The translations under genes and the position numbers were made by a program. Positions 19,688-29,329 of a stretch of DNA of 64,000 nucleotides are shown here, piece after piece. Source of the stretch: Echinicola jeungdonensis (GTDB taxonomy: Bacteria; Bacteroidota; Bacteroidia; Cytophagales; Cyclobacteriaceae); contig NZ_JAUFQT010000002.1 in the NCBI RefSeq assembly GCF_030409905.1, forward strand, positions 558,001 to 622,000, read 5' to 3'. Every line of letters begins with the position of its first letter. Position 1 is the stretch's first letter. The notes beneath the pieces are model-generated. The model had not been told where the DNA came from. It worked only from the letters and a program-made list of their open reading frames with translations, and ran no database searches.

Positions 19688-20920
19688 TTATACTGCCATG
19701 GATGGTTCTTTTGGTTGGCCATTTTTGACCAGGTTTCTTTTCTTGACCGATTTATCAATAATAATGGTCAGCAATCCTCCTACAGAACAAAAGGTCATCA
19801 TGATCACCATGGGACTTGCTGTTCCATTATGGAAAACACTAACTGCTGCGGAAACTACTCCTCCCATGGCCATTCTCATACTTCCCATCATTGCGGCTGC
19901 ACTACCCGCATTTCTGGAGAATGGGGCCAAAGTCAGGGCAGCTGCATTCGGGTTACATAAGCCATGTCCTGAAAGAAAGACAAACATTAATGCAATCAGG
20001 GTAATTACATTGAACCAGTTGTTCCAAACCCCAAGGATCAGGATAAAACCGACCAGGGTTTGATAGGTCAGGGATACTCTAATAATCTGTTGGCTGGTAA
20101 ATCGCTTCAGTAACAAGTGGTTAAGCTGGGTCGAACCGATCATGGCAGTAGCCAAGCTGGCAAATATCCAACCATATTGCTGTTCAGTAACCCCATAAAT
20201 ATTCATAAATACATCTGCAGAGCCAGCTATATAGGCAAATGGAGTAGCCCCGGCAATCCCGCCCACTAACATGTATGTTAGAAATTGGGGATTTTTAGAA
20301 ACTTCCAAATAATTCTTCAATACCTTATGAGGCCTTAGTGAAACTGCAGGATCAGGTTTGGCCCCTTCAGGTAAGACAAAATAAGAGGCTATTAATATCA
20401 CCAAGGTGATAGCTGCCAAAGTCAAGAAAACCATATGCCAATGGAAATGGGCAGTAATATGACCACCCAATGTGGGTGCGATCATAGGGGAAACCGCTAT
20501 TACCAACATCAACATGGCCAAGGCTTGGGCAGTTTTGGTTACCGGGAAGATATCCCTTACCAAAGCCTGAGCGGCTACCATTCCGGCACAGCCTCCAATT
20601 GCCTGGATAAAACGCATCAATATCAAGTTATCGACGTTCTGGGTAAACACACATCCCACTGAGGCCAAAACATAAATGAACAGCCCAATATATAAAGGCT
20701 TTTTCCTGCCAAACCTATCCAAAAGTGGACCATAAAAAAGCTGTCCAATGGCAATACCCACAAGGTAACTGGTCAGGGAAAGTTGCACATTGGCGATGCT
20801 TGTATTGAGGTTTTTGGCAATGGCCGGAAAACCTGGCAAATACATGTCAATAGAAAAAGGGCTGATTGTACTCAATGCCCCTAAAATTAAGATGATAATA
20901 AAATACTGCTTTTTGCTCAT
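19688..20920 (-). CDS. Bcr/CflA family multidrug efflux MFS transporter
   Basis: A 410-residue, 12-segment major facilitator protein. Family landmarks are SPFSIDMYLPGFPAIA in TM1, the motif-A loop LLDRFGRKKPLYIGL, RFIQAIGGCAGMVAAQALVRDIFP in TM4 and GHGLCNPNAAALTLAPF in TM10. It exports drugs or metabolites by proton antiport in the inner membrane. It stands alone, with a terminator after it and a 395-base gap upstream. The substrate cannot be predicted. Confidence 0.92.
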   Translation of the reverse strand: MSKKQYFIIILILGALSTISPFSIDMYLPGFPAIAKNLNTSIANVQLSLTSYLVGIAIGQLFYGPLLDRFGRKKPLYIGLFIYVLASVGCVFTQNVDNLILMRFIQAIGGCAGMVAAQALVRDIFPVTKTAQALAMLMLVIAVSPMIAPTLGGHITAHFHWHMVFLTLAAITLVILIASYFVLPEGAKPDPAVSLRPHKVLKNYLEVSKNPQFLTYMLVGGIAGATPFAYIAGSADVFMNIYGVTEQQYGWIFASLATAMIGSTQLNHLLLKRFTSQQIIRVSLTYQTLVGFILILGVWNNWFNVITLIALMFVFLSGHGLCNPNAAALTLAPFSRNAGSAAAMMGSMRMAMGGVVSAAVSVFHNGTASPMVIMMTFCSVGGLLTIIIDKSVKKRNLVKNGQPKEPSMAV

Positions 20921-21244
20921 AGGCCTACTTTAAAATTAAAAGGGTCAAGGCTTCCGATTTCTATTTTTAGCCAACACGAATTGGCCTTTCATAGTTCGAA
21001 TTTATACATTCGATTATTATTTTTTTGTCCCAAAAACAGTTTTAATATTTTGATTTGTGCTGTTTTATTATTTTTTATTGAAATTATGTTTTGATTTTAT
21101 AGCAAGGTATTTTGGTAAATGGGGTGTTTTTGTCGGGGTGGAAAATATATGTTGGAACTTTATTTTTATTCAAAATACATTTTAAGTTTTCCTACTTTTT
21201 CTCCAAAAATCAAGGGATGAGGCTTTTACATTATCTGCAAAAGA
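20921..21244. other. AT-rich intergenic region
   Basis: About 320 bases between the efflux gene start and the terminator of the nitrate operon. It is strongly T-rich with no credible gene or RNA. It presumably contains the efflux promoter, which I could not pinpoint. Confidence 0.5.
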
Positions 21245-21278
21245 AAAAAAGGTGATCTCCAGGGAAACCACCTTTTTT
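21245..21278 (-). terminator. Terminator of the nitrate operon
   Basis: Inverted repeat AAAAAAGGTG/CACCTTTTTT with a 14-base loop, 37 bases downstream of the last gene of the operon. T-runs are present on both strands. Confidence 0.85.
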
Positions 21279-21315
21279 AATTAGGTTTTATTAGATATAG
21301 GATTAAATGGAATTC

Positions 21316-22827
21316 TTAACTATTCCCATTCTTTTCCTCCATTTGTTCTGCGATTTCAGGAGCTTTGTTATGGATAATTTTTTGAACCACTTTTTGTAGC
21401 CAGAAGAAACAAGTCGCGGAAATCAACAACACTAACATCCAACTACTGGTCCACAAACCAGTCCAATCCAAAAGGTAACCAAATAGGATGGGGCAAATAA
21501 AGCCTCCAAGGCCTCCCATTACGCCTACCATACCTCCGACTATACCCACTTCATTGGGGAAATAATCCGGGATAAAGCGGTAAACCCCCGCTTTTCCAAT
21601 TCCCCAGGAAATGCCGATGGCACACATAAAGACAATATAAATCCACATATTGGCTTGGAAGGAAATTAAAGTTGTTCCTTTAGCTAACAATTCTTTTTTC
21701 TTGACCTGGTCGCCTTCTTCAACAACTGGTTCCTGCCAATTGTATTTAATAGGGAATATGGAAGCCAACCCTCCCGGGTCGTCACTTTTTTCTTCAATAT
21801 TTCCTTTTGGTTTATAAGGGTATTCATTTCCATTGACTTTGATGGAGTTATTGCCAACCTCAGTCACTTCTCCATTAACTTTAGAGATTACCCCCTTACC
21901 AGGAGTAAAGATGTCCATCTTGGGTATCATTAGAAGAACGGATAATAAAATAGACCATTTAAAAACACCGAACATTACCCTTCTGGCGCCAATTTTATCA
22001 CTCATCCAACCTCCTAAGGCCCGGATGACACCAGAAGGAAGGCTAAATATGGAAGCAAATAAACCGGCAACGACCAAACTGGTGCCATAGACATTCATAA
22101 AATAAGGCACCAACCATTGGGAGAAGGCAACAAAACAGCCAAAAACTAAGAAGTAGTAGTAGCCAAATCTCCAAACTCTTACATTGCCAAGTGGCTTCAT
22201 GACCATTTTAAGGGTTCTTGGTGGGGTATCGGGCTTTTTATTGACTGAAAATATTATGAAAATAACAGCCATCACAATCAATACTCCTGCGTATACCTGG
22301 GGTAAATAAACCCAATTTTCAATATTTTCACCGTTGTTGGTAAATGAATTCAAAAGGGTAGGGGCAAATAAGGTGGTCAAAGCAGCACCAGCATTTCCGG
22401 CACCAAAAATCCCTAATGCCCTTCCTTGCCAATGTTTTGGGTACCAAACGGATGTAAAACCAATTCCTACAGCAAACGAAGCTCCTGCCAAACCAAAGAT
22501 AAAACTAAGCAAAGCAAAAACTATAAAACTGGATGCATAGGGTAGTAGCAGCATCGGGATGGCACATGCCAACAATATGCCTACAAAAACCCACTTTCCT
22601 CCATATTTATCAGTTAAAATTCCAAGGGGTAGTCGAAGGATAGAGCCGGTTAATATAGGAATTCCCAAAAGCCAGCCCACCTCAACTGGGCCCCAGTCAA
22701 ATACACCTGCGTTAACTAAATATGTTACCATGACACCGTTAAAGGTCCAAACGGCAAAGCAAATGGTAAATGCAAGGGTGTTTAGAAACAAGATTCTGTG
22801 TGATACAGGACTAATATCGTTTTGCAT
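21316..22827 (-). CDS. NarK-type nitrate/nitrite MFS transporter with an extracytoplasmic insertion
   Basis: A 503-residue MFS protein of the nitrate/nitrite porter family. It has NNP-like features (LRLPLGILTDKYGGKWV, GIGFTSVWYPKHWQGRALGIFGAGNAGA, GGMVGVMGGLGGFICP). Between TM9 and TM10, residues about 303-390 are a soluble insertion absent from ordinary NarK. It is rich in beta-type sequence (VNGEVTEVGNNSIKVNG) and ends with EPVVEEGDQVKKKELLAKG, which resembles the lipoyl/biotinyl-type barrel-sandwich fold. By topology the insertion faces the periplasm. It is the last gene of the operon; transport direction and substrate (nitrate in or nitrite out) are inferred from context. Confidence 0.88.
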   Translation of the reverse strand: MQNDISPVSHRILFLNTLAFTICFAVWTFNGVMVTYLVNAGVFDWGPVEVGWLLGIPILTGSILRLPLGILTDKYGGKWVFVGILLACAIPMLLLPYASSFIVFALLSFIFGLAGASFAVGIGFTSVWYPKHWQGRALGIFGAGNAGAALTTLFAPTLLNSFTNNGENIENWVYLPQVYAGVLIVMAVIFIIFSVNKKPDTPPRTLKMVMKPLGNVRVWRFGYYYFLVFGCFVAFSQWLVPYFMNVYGTSLVVAGLFASIFSLPSGVIRALGGWMSDKIGARRVMFGVFKWSILLSVLLMIPKMDIFTPGKGVISKVNGEVTEVGNNSIKVNGNEYPYKPKGNIEEKSDDPGGLASIFPIKYNWQEPVVEEGDQVKKKELLAKGTTLISFQANMWIYIVFMCAIGISWGIGKAGVYRFIPDYFPNEVGIVGGMVGVMGGLGGFICPILFGYLLDWTGLWTSSWMLVLLISATCFFWLQKVVQKIIHNKAPEIAEQMEEKNGNS

Positions 22828-22927
22828 TTTCTTTTATGGTTATTTTAATTATGCCACCCATAGGATGACAAAGAATAAGTTTTCCGACTTTGATTAAATG
22901 CGTAAATGAAGAAAAAAACATCAAATC

Positions 22928-23182
22928 CTAACCTTCCTTATTGGAAGGTATAGGGTCTGGCAGGAACCGCAAAAGCCAAAAAGATAGGCAAGAGAGGGAG
23001 AGAGAGCCTATAAAAGTAGCCACTGCGATGCCAAATTTTGCATTTAGCGCATTATTGAGTGCCGAATATAACAACCATATTTGAATACTAATAAATAAAA
23101 TGAGAAGAAATATTATTCCGGTCATCAAAGTGTTGATCTTATTGGGGTGGGCTTTGTTCTGGGAAGTTCTAAAATCGCTCAT
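22928..23182 (-). CDS. Small two-span membrane protein of the nitrate operon
   Basis: An 84-residue protein with two hydrophobic segments (about residues 20-42 and 50-72) and charged ends. The start overlaps the Rieske stop by 4 bases (ATGA), so it is translated with it. I do not recognise a characterised family. Its position between the Rieske protein and the NarK-type transporter suggests a small membrane subunit or anchor of the reductase complex. That is inference from context only. Confidence 0.75.
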   Translation of the reverse strand: MSDFRTSQNKAHPNKINTLMTGIIFLLILFISIQIWLLYSALNNALNAKFGIAVATFIGSLSLSCLSFWLLRFLPDPIPSNKEG

Positions 23183-23700
23183 GATTTTTTAGTTTTTTTG
23201 GGTTTAGCCTGCACGAAAACTTGGTCTTCTTTAATGACCACATCTAATTGAGGCAGAGGCCTTGGCGGAGGACCTTGCAAAACTCTACCCGTCTTTGGAT
23301 CAAAGTAACCTTTATGGCAGGGGCATTCAATTTGGTTGATATCTGCCCGGTATCTTACCGCGCAAGCCAGGTGAGTACATTTTTGTTCAAAAGCCCTCCA
23401 TTCTCCTTCCTCCAAATGGATTAGGATATATGGAATTACTTCTTTCCCGGTAATTTCAAATTGTTTCATTTCACCCACTGGAACTTCCGATGCTTGACAA
23501 ATAAAGTGCTGGCCTTCCAGTTCTTTTTCTGGAAAGGCCAGGCTTTTGATGACAATGGCTGCATTCCCTAAAGCCAAGGCACCAGAAAATAATCCTAAAA
23601 ACTTGGCAAACTCCCTGCGGGAAACATGTGTGGCTTCTCCAAAATCAATTGGGAAATCTTTTTTCCAGCTAGGTGTTTTTTCCGAATTGTTTTTTTTCAT
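23179..23700 (-). CDS. Tat-type Rieske [2Fe-2S] protein
   Basis: A 173-residue protein. Near the N-terminus VSRREFAKFLG followed by a hydrophobic stretch (LFSGALALGNAAIVI) is a twin-arginine signal-anchor. The Rieske cluster ligands are in CTHLACAV (Cys and His of box 1) and CPCHKGYFDPKTG (Cys and His of box 2), and box 2 lacks the extra disulfide spacing of bc1-type proteins only in part. It would sit on the periplasmic face and relay electrons between quinol/cytochrome b and a partner. It is operonic with ferredoxin and catalytic-subunit genes 15 bases upstream. Confidence 0.92.
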   Translation of the reverse strand: MKKNNSEKTPSWKKDFPIDFGEATHVSRREFAKFLGLFSGALALGNAAIVIKSLAFPEKELEGQHFICQASEVPVGEMKQFEITGKEVIPYILIHLEEGEWRAFEQKCTHLACAVRYRADINQIECPCHKGYFDPKTGRVLQGPPPRPLPQLDVVIKEDQVFVQAKPKKTKKS

Positions 23701-23714
23701 GTTTTAAATCAAGG

Positions 23715-24284
23715 TTAATGAACTTTTAAATGGGTACTGCCTTTTGGCATCATGATATTGACTTTGGTGTTGACTTCTTCCTGGCCAAAATTAAATTTGT
23801 TGACCGGAGTACTGTCGGGGCGCATTTTTTGGATTTCTTCCCGGGTACCATAAAACAATGCCTGGCTGGGGCAAACAGTAGCACACATGGGCTTTTTGCC
23901 AGCACTGGTCCGGTCATAACAAAGGTTGCATTTCATCATCAATTCTGCCTGTTCCTGCTTTTGGGGAACCCCAAATGGGCAAGCCAGTACACAATTGGAG
24001 CAGCCAATGCAACGGGATGTATTGGCAGTGTGAACCACTCCAAATTCATCTTTGGTGATGGCGTCTGCTGGGCAGACATTGGCACAGGCTGGATCTTCAC
24101 AATGCATGCAAACCTGGACTGTCGTTTGAACTGAAACCGGCCTTTCCACATAATGGATATGGATCATGCTTTCTTGTCCATTTGTTTCGCACTCTGCACA
24201 AGCCATTTCACATGCATGGCAACCAATGCACCGCTGCATGTCGATAAAAAATTCCATGTTTTCGTTATAACTCGTCTTAGGCAT
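23715..24284 (-). CDS. 4Fe-4S ferredoxin-type electron-transfer subunit (NrfC/DmsB-like)
   Basis: A 189-residue protein with cysteine groups for four [4Fe-4S] clusters: [14 protein letters not shown] (start), [28 protein letters not shown], and CNLCYDR with CATVCP. No signal peptide, so it is cytoplasmic like NarH. It should wire electrons from the cytochrome b subunit to the molybdopterin catalytic subunit encoded 18 bases upstream. Size and cluster spacing match NrfC/DmsB-type subunits rather than the larger NarH. Confidence 0.93.
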   Translation of the reverse strand: MPKTSYNENMEFFIDMQRCIGCHACEMACAECETNGQESMIHIHYVERPVSVQTTVQVCMHCEDPACANVCPADAITKDEFGVVHTANTSRCIGCSNCVLACPFGVPQKQEQAELMMKCNLCYDRTSAGKKPMCATVCPSQALFYGTREEIQKMRPDSTPVNKFNFGQEEVNTKVNIMMPKGSTHLKVH

Positions 24285-24301
24285 AATAATAGTATTTTGG
24301 G

Positions 24302-26518
24302 TTATAAACTTTGATAGGCTTTCGATAATTTGATATCAGGGGCTTTTTTTCCAGATGGAATTAACTGGCAGGCACAAACTTTGAATTCAGGGATCTTGGA
24401 AACCGGATCCAATGTGCCAATAGTCAATTGATTAGCAGACTGCTTTCCTCCCCAATGATAGGGGATAAAGACCGTGTCTTCCCTGATAGTTTCCACAATT
24501 TGGGCAGGAAATTCACCTTCTCCTCTCCGGGTTTTGACCTTAACCAATTCCCTTTCCTGAATACCATATTGGTAGGCTAATTTGGGATGGATTTCCAATA
24601 AAGGCTCTGGGTATTGGTCCACCAACTTTCCAATCCTCCGGGTTTGGGTACCGCTGAGGTATTGGGAAACCACCCTTCCTGTTGTTAATACTACTGGGAA
24701 TTCTTTGTCTACCACTTCGGAAGGTTCCCGGTAAGAAACCGGGTTGAAATGAGCTTTTCCGTCCGGCGTTTTGAATTTCCGGTCTTCCCATAGTCTGGGT
24801 GTTCCTGGATGGTCCTCTGAAGGACAGGGCCAAAAAACACCCATGTTTTTTTCTATTTTTTCATAGGTAATGCCAAAGTAATCCGCAGTTCCTCCTTTGG
24901 AGGCCACCCGTAATTCATTAAAAATGGCCTCACTATTTTTATAATTAAATTTATCCCCTGCGCCTAATCTTTGGGCAAGTTCAATGAGGATATCACTGTC
25001 TTTTCTGGCTTCTCCCGGTGGGGTGATTGCCTGGTTGATTTTTACGACCCTTCCTTCTGCTGTGGTAACGGTGCCTTCCTCTTCTTCATGAAGAGAACCA
25101 GGAAAAATAATGTCCGCATGCCTGGCAGTTTCATTTAAAAAGAAATCTATGCATACATAATATTCCAGTTTTTCTAAAGCTTCCCTGACAAAGTTGTTGT
25201 TGGGAAGAGATACTAATGGATTAAAACAAATAGATATTAACCCTTTGACCTCACCTCTATGGATGGCTTCAATCAGTTCATAGGCAGTCAAACCTTTTCC
25301 AGGCATGTCCTTTTCATCAATGCCCCAAACTTCAGAAATGTATTTCCGGTGTTCGGGATTGGTAATGTCACGGTTTCCGGGAAGTTGGTCACATTTGTGC
25401 CCGTGTTCCCTTCCTCCTTGGCCATTTCCCTGCCCGGTGATGGTCCCATAGCCGCAATAGGGTTTTCCAATTCTACCCGTAGCCAAGACAAGGTTAATAC
25501 AGCTTAATACATTTTCCACCCCTTTGCTGTGGTGTTCAATACCCCTGGCATGTAATAGAAAACTGGTTTTGGCTTTTCCCCACCATGAGGCAGCTTGCTG
25601 GATTTTTTCTTTTGGAATGCCGGTTGTTTCTTCGGCCCAATCCAAATCATAATCCTTTACCGCATCAATGGTTTCTTGAAATCCACTGGTGTAATTGTCG
25701 ATAAATTCATGATCCAGCCAATCATTATCAACCAAGATTTTGAGCATGGCCCCGAAAAGTGCAGAGTCCCTTCCAGGCCTGACAGGTAAATGTAGGTCAG
25801 CTGTTCTGGCAATTGGGGTAACCCTGGGGTCTACTACAATAAGTTTGGCCCCATGATCCCTGGCTTCCCAAATGTAATGAGTCAGGGTGGGGAAGGTTTC
25901 GCTAATATTGGTTCCGGCAATGATGATGACCTCGGCATGTTTCAGGTCACTCCAGTTATTGGAAATCCGGTCGAGGCCGAAGGCTTTTTTATTGCCTGCT
26001 CCTGCACTTACCATGCATAAACGGCCATTGTAATCCAAATTGGCTGTTTTAAGTGCTACTCGGGCAAATTTGCCCACCATATAACTTTTTTCATTGGTCA
26101 GCGAAACTCCGGAAAGCATGGCAAATGCATCATTCCCATATTCCTTTTGAATGCGTTGGATTTCATGAACAGTCCTGGTCATTGCTTTTTCCCAGGAAGT
26201 AGGTTCAAACCCTTTCCCTTCCACTCTTTTCAATGGGCTTAAGATCCGGTCAGGGTGATTGTTTTGTAAATACCGCTGAACCCCTTTGGGACAAAGACGG
26301 CCCTCATTAAAGGGAAATTCCATCCAAGGTTCAAATCCAGCAATTTTATTGTCCTTTACCTTTAACTGGATGCCGCATTGCATACCACAGAAACAGCAAT
26401 GGGTTTTCACCAATTTGTCCGGTTCACTGGACCCCTCAAAACCGCCTTTTGGCGTATAAGCCTTGTGAGGACCGTATTTTTCAATGAGTTTTTGGTGCGG
26501 TACAGGGATTTTAGACAT
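24302..26518 (-). CDS. Molybdopterin oxidoreductase, Nas/Nap-type nitrate reductase catalytic subunit
   Basis: A 738-residue bis-MGD enzyme without a Tat signal. The N-terminal [4Fe-4S] ligands are C41, C44, C48 (CCFCGMQC) and C76 (RLCPKG). Cys168 in [12 protein letters not shown] is the expected molybdenum ligand and the context is nitrate-reductase-like, not the selenocysteine/Cys context of formate dehydrogenases. The C-terminal MoCo domain contains [17 protein letters not shown]. It reduces nitrate to nitrite in the cytoplasm. With NarI-like, ferredoxin, Rieske and NarK genes in one operon it could be quinol-linked, respiratory or assimilatory. No nitrite reductase or MoCo-synthesis gene is in the window. 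Confidence 0.9.
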   Translation of the reverse strand: MSKIPVPHQKLIEKYGPHKAYTPKGGFEGSSEPDKLVKTHCCFCGMQCGIQLKVKDNKIAGFEPWMEFPFNEGRLCPKGVQRYLQNNHPDRILSPLKRVEGKGFEPTSWEKAMTRTVHEIQRIQKEYGNDAFAMLSGVSLTNEKSYMVGKFARVALKTANLDYNGRLCMVSAGAGNKKAFGLDRISNNWSDLKHAEVIIIAGTNISETFPTLTHYIWEARDHGAKLIVVDPRVTPIARTADLHLPVRPGRDSALFGAMLKILVDNDWLDHEFIDNYTSGFQETIDAVKDYDLDWAEETTGIPKEKIQQAASWWGKAKTSFLLHARGIEHHSKGVENVLSCINLVLATGRIGKPYCGYGTITGQGNGQGGREHGHKCDQLPGNRDITNPEHRKYISEVWGIDEKDMPGKGLTAYELIEAIHRGEVKGLISICFNPLVSLPNNNFVREALEKLEYYVCIDFFLNETARHADIIFPGSLHEEEEGTVTTAEGRVVKINQAITPPGEARKDSDILIELAQRLGAGDKFNYKNSEAIFNELRVASKGGTADYFGITYEKIEKNMGVFWPCPSEDHPGTPRLWEDRKFKTPDGKAHFNPVSYREPSEVVDKEFPVVLTTGRVVSQYLSGTQTRRIGKLVDQYPEPLLEIHPKLAYQYGIQERELVKVKTRRGEGEFPAQIVETIREDTVFIPYHWGGKQSANQLTIGTLDPVSKIPEFKVCACQLIPSGKKAPDIKLSKAYQSL

Positions 26519-26541
26519 ATTTTATTGAGTTTATTTTGAGT

Positions 26542-27594
26542 TTATCCAAAAAACTTTCCTGATTCTTTTCGAGCTTGGAAGTGGGCTTTGGCCAGGGCAG
26601 ACCTTTTTCCTTCTGGTGAATAATCCAGGTGGTTTTGCCCATTTTCCAAAGAAAAATCAAAACCCAACTCTTTGGTTACCTTTTTTAAGTCCTCCACATG
26701 GGTTTTAGAAGCAAATTCCTCCCCTGTATGGGGACATTTTGCCATCCCCCTTCTTTTTCCTTCCACTATATAAATATTGGCTCCCACCTGGGCTAATCTT
26801 TGGAAAATATGAAAAAACTTTCCAAATGGCATCCAAATCAAAAACAGGATAACCGTAACCGCATGGATGACGGACATAAACTGGTTGGTTCTGCCCTCCA
26901 GAAATGTATAATCATATGTAATTCCCAAACCTGTCAAAGAAATAGCTATCAGCAATATTAATGGAAGCCAATCCCCTTCAAAGGTTTGGGTAGCTATCAG
27001 GCCGCCATTAGTCAATCTTCTTTTTAGCATGATGGCAGCCCCAATGGTGACTAAAACCGAACACCATACCAATGCATGGAAAGTCATAAAAGCTATAGGG
27101 GAGCCCAGGTCAAACTGACCTACAGGAAAACCAAAGAAATTAGCTGTATATACCGTAGCCCCTGGTTGCAGGGTAAAATGTATCCAACCAAAAGTAAGTG
27201 GGATTGTCACTGCAAATGCAATAAGACAACCGGTGGCCAGCATAAAATGGCCCCACCAACGGGCTTTTCCCCTAGGGTAAATAAATCGTTGGAAAAGGAT
27301 ATTTTTAAAAAAAAGACCTATTGATCTTGTGGCATATTTGACAAAATCCTTGCTTAAAAGAAATTGCCAGCTCCTTCTCCAATAAAGTCTTGTGGGAGGC
27401 CTTTGCAGCCAAACAGAATACCGGTAGGCTATTCCAAAGACTGCAAAAATGGTTCCCATCAAATAGCCAATCAAAGCAGGGTCAAAATTTTGTAGGTCCC
27501 TGGACCCAATGAATACCAAAATGATGGCTAAAATTGCTGCAACCGAGGCTTTGATGAATGCGGTTTTGTTTAATGTATTCAAAAATTTAAACAT
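26542..27594 (-). CDS. NarI-like membrane cytochrome b subunit
   Basis: A 350-residue protein with about six membrane segments. Histidines in or near helices are H116 (RWWGHFML), H173 (TFHALVW), H244 (VIHAVTV) and H262 (KFFHIFQR), the number needed for two b hemes as in NarI. The N-terminal 90 residues are an extra pair of helices and the C-terminal 70 residues are soluble, with CPHTGEEF and basic stretches. It probably oxidises quinol in the membrane and hands electrons to the Fe-S subunits. It lies 23 bases upstream of the catalytic-subunit gene. Confidence 0.85.
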   Translation of the reverse strand: MFKFLNTLNKTAFIKASVAAILAIILVFIGSRDLQNFDPALIGYLMGTIFAVFGIAYRYSVWLQRPPTRLYWRRSWQFLLSKDFVKYATRSIGLFFKNILFQRFIYPRGKARWWGHFMLATGCLIAFAVTIPLTFGWIHFTLQPGATVYTANFFGFPVGQFDLGSPIAFMTFHALVWCSVLVTIGAAIMLKRRLTNGGLIATQTFEGDWLPLILLIAISLTGLGITYDYTFLEGRTNQFMSVIHAVTVILFLIWMPFGKFFHIFQRLAQVGANIYIVEGKRRGMAKCPHTGEEFASKTHVEDLKKVTKELGFDFSLENGQNHLDYSPEGKRSALAKAHFQARKESGKFFG

Positions 27595-27614
27595 CCTTTC
27601 AAGTTATTTTAGGT

Positions 27615-29012
27615 TTAACTAGGTCTTTCAGCATTCTTTCTGTGGTAAAAATACCAGTTGACGCCAGTGGCCAGAATCAAAAAAGCTCCTAACAACCAAA
27701 AGAATCCATCTGCGCTGCCGGTATGACTAATAAAAGCACCTATAGCAAGGGAAAAAACAAATGGGCCATAGGCCGCGATGGCAGCTGTCCATCCAATAAC
27801 TCCTGCCGCTTGACGACTACTATGCTTGAATATAATAGGAAATTGTCGGAATGTCGATGCATTTCCTATTCCAGTAAAGAAAAATAATACCATCATTACC
27901 CCAATAAATAATGGGAACTGCTCCATTCCGGATGGGTTTACCAAACCAAAGGAAAGAAGAGTAATTACACCTGATAATAATCCAATTCCTGTTAGGGTGG
28001 TCAATACAGCACCACCTACTTTGTCAGCAATAAATCCAAATAGCACCCTTGATGCAGATCCAATCAATGGACCATAGAAGGCGTATTTTAAGGGATCCGG
28101 AGCAGCTTCAAACTTTCCATAAAGGCTTTGAATCATCATCGGAAAGGCTGCAGAAAGCCCTGCAAATGTTCCAAAGGTCATAAAATAGGTAATGGTGCAA
28201 TTCCATGTATGCTTGTCCTTGAATATGTCCAATTGTTCCTTAAAACTCGCTTTCACCGGAACACTTTTTAAGAAATACCAACAAAGGATCCCAATTATTA
28301 TTAATAGGGGAGCATACCAAAATGCCGCACTTTGAAGGAAGAATTCCTCGTAAACCATATTTCCAGTTGCTCCATCCAATTTTTGGATCACCTGGGGAGC
28401 ACCATAAAGGGCAATGCCAATCATGACCGGAGTCATAAACTGGGCCAGGCTTACCCCAAAATTCCCAATGCCTGCCTGAATTCCCAGAGCCGTTCCTTTT
28501 AACCTGGAGGGAAAAAACAAACTGGTGGAAGGCATGTATGAAGAAAAGTCTCCTCCGCCAAACCCAGCGGTAAAGGCCAATATCATAAATACCCAAAATG
28601 GGGTTCCAGGATTCATTACGGCCAGTCCAATACCAATTACTGGGATTAATTTAATTAAGGTGGAAATGGTAATAGTGTGCCGTGTCCCATAGATGGGGAT
28701 AAGGAATGTATGTAAAATCCGAAGGGTCCCAGCCGCCAAACCGGGCATAGCAGCCAACCAAAACAACTGGGTTTGTGTAAAGGCAAATCCAACTGAATTA
28801 AGTTTGGTCACAATGGCACTTATCATAAACCATGAAGCAAACGAAAGGGTGAGGGCTATTGTAGTTATGGACAAGGTGGTCCAGGCAAGTTTTTTGCCTT
28901 TAGTATTCCATAGTTCAACATCCTCCGGATTCCAGTATTTTAACCATGTTTTATTCCTTTTTGAAGTCTTTGATTTTGTGGTTTTTTGGGTAGGGATAGT
29001 AATCGAAGCCAT
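27615..29012 (-). CDS. NarK-type nitrate/nitrite MFS transporter
   Basis: A 465-residue, 12-segment MFS protein with a charged 30-residue N-terminus (KTTKSKTSKRNKTWLKYWNP). NNP family features are WFMISAIVTKLNSVGFAFTQTQLFWLAAMPGLAAGTLRI, in short pieces, and the TM5 region TALGIQAGIGNFGVSLAQF. It is the first gene of the minus-strand nitrate operon, 20 bases before the cytochrome b gene. With a second transporter at the operon end, one may import nitrate and the other exchange nitrate for nitrite; which does which is not visible. Confidence 0.9.
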   Translation of the reverse strand: MASITIPTQKTTKSKTSKRNKTWLKYWNPEDVELWNTKGKKLAWTTLSITTIALTLSFASWFMISAIVTKLNSVGFAFTQTQLFWLAAMPGLAAGTLRILHTFLIPIYGTRHTITISTLIKLIPVIGIGLAVMNPGTPFWVFMILAFTAGFGGGDFSSYMPSTSLFFPSRLKGTALGIQAGIGNFGVSLAQFMTPVMIGIALYGAPQVIQKLDGATGNMVYEEFFLQSAAFWYAPLLIIIGILCWYFLKSVPVKASFKEQLDIFKDKHTWNCTITYFMTFGTFAGLSAAFPMMIQSLYGKFEAAPDPLKYAFYGPLIGSASRVLFGFIADKVGGAVLTTLTGIGLLSGVITLLSFGLVNPSGMEQFPLFIGVMMVLFFFTGIGNASTFRQFPIIFKHSSRQAAGVIGWTAAIAAYGPFVFSLAIGAFISHTGSADGFFWLLGAFLILATGVNWYFYHRKNAERPS

Positions 29013-29329
29013 GACAAAGTATCATTTGGTTAATGCGGTTGTAAAGGTAGGTGAGGAGAATATCAGGAAAGCTGACAAATGTCAATTTGAAACATGATAG
29101 ATTTTACCCTGATAAAATTGATTAAATGAAGGAAAGGATTTTGTCTTATAAGGGGTTTTAGGGTTTTAACTTTTGATCTAGTTTTTGAACAATTACTATT
29201 TGAAAATTTACCATAATCTAATTTCCAGTTCTTTACTTGGGGAGTTTGACAATTAATAAAAATGGTACATAAACCATAAAAAGTTTTTATATTTATATAT
29301 AGAAGATTACCCAAAAACGCAAAGAAATC
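29013..29329. other. Divergent promoter region, nitrate operon versus ilvA
   Basis: 317 bases without a gene. It holds the presumed operator at 29073-29084 close to the nitrate operon and an AT-rich stretch before ilvA. No strong hairpin or terminator is present. Confidence 0.55.
29073..29084. promoter_or_regulatory. Candidate CRP/FNR-family operator for the nitrate operon
   Basis: Perfect palindrome TGACA-AA-TGTCA, 61 bases upstream of the first transporter start. The TGAC-N4-GTCA half-site arrangement is what CRP/FNR-superfamily regulators of nitrogen-oxide or anaerobic metabolism (for example HcpR-type) use. No such regulator is encoded in the window, so this is a motif-based guess. Confidence 0.35.

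Noticed and set aside
24302..26518. Formate dehydrogenase instead of nitrate reductase
   Set aside because: The Mo-ligand context (NGRLCMVSA) and the two NarK-type transporters favour a Nas/Nap-type nitrate reductase.
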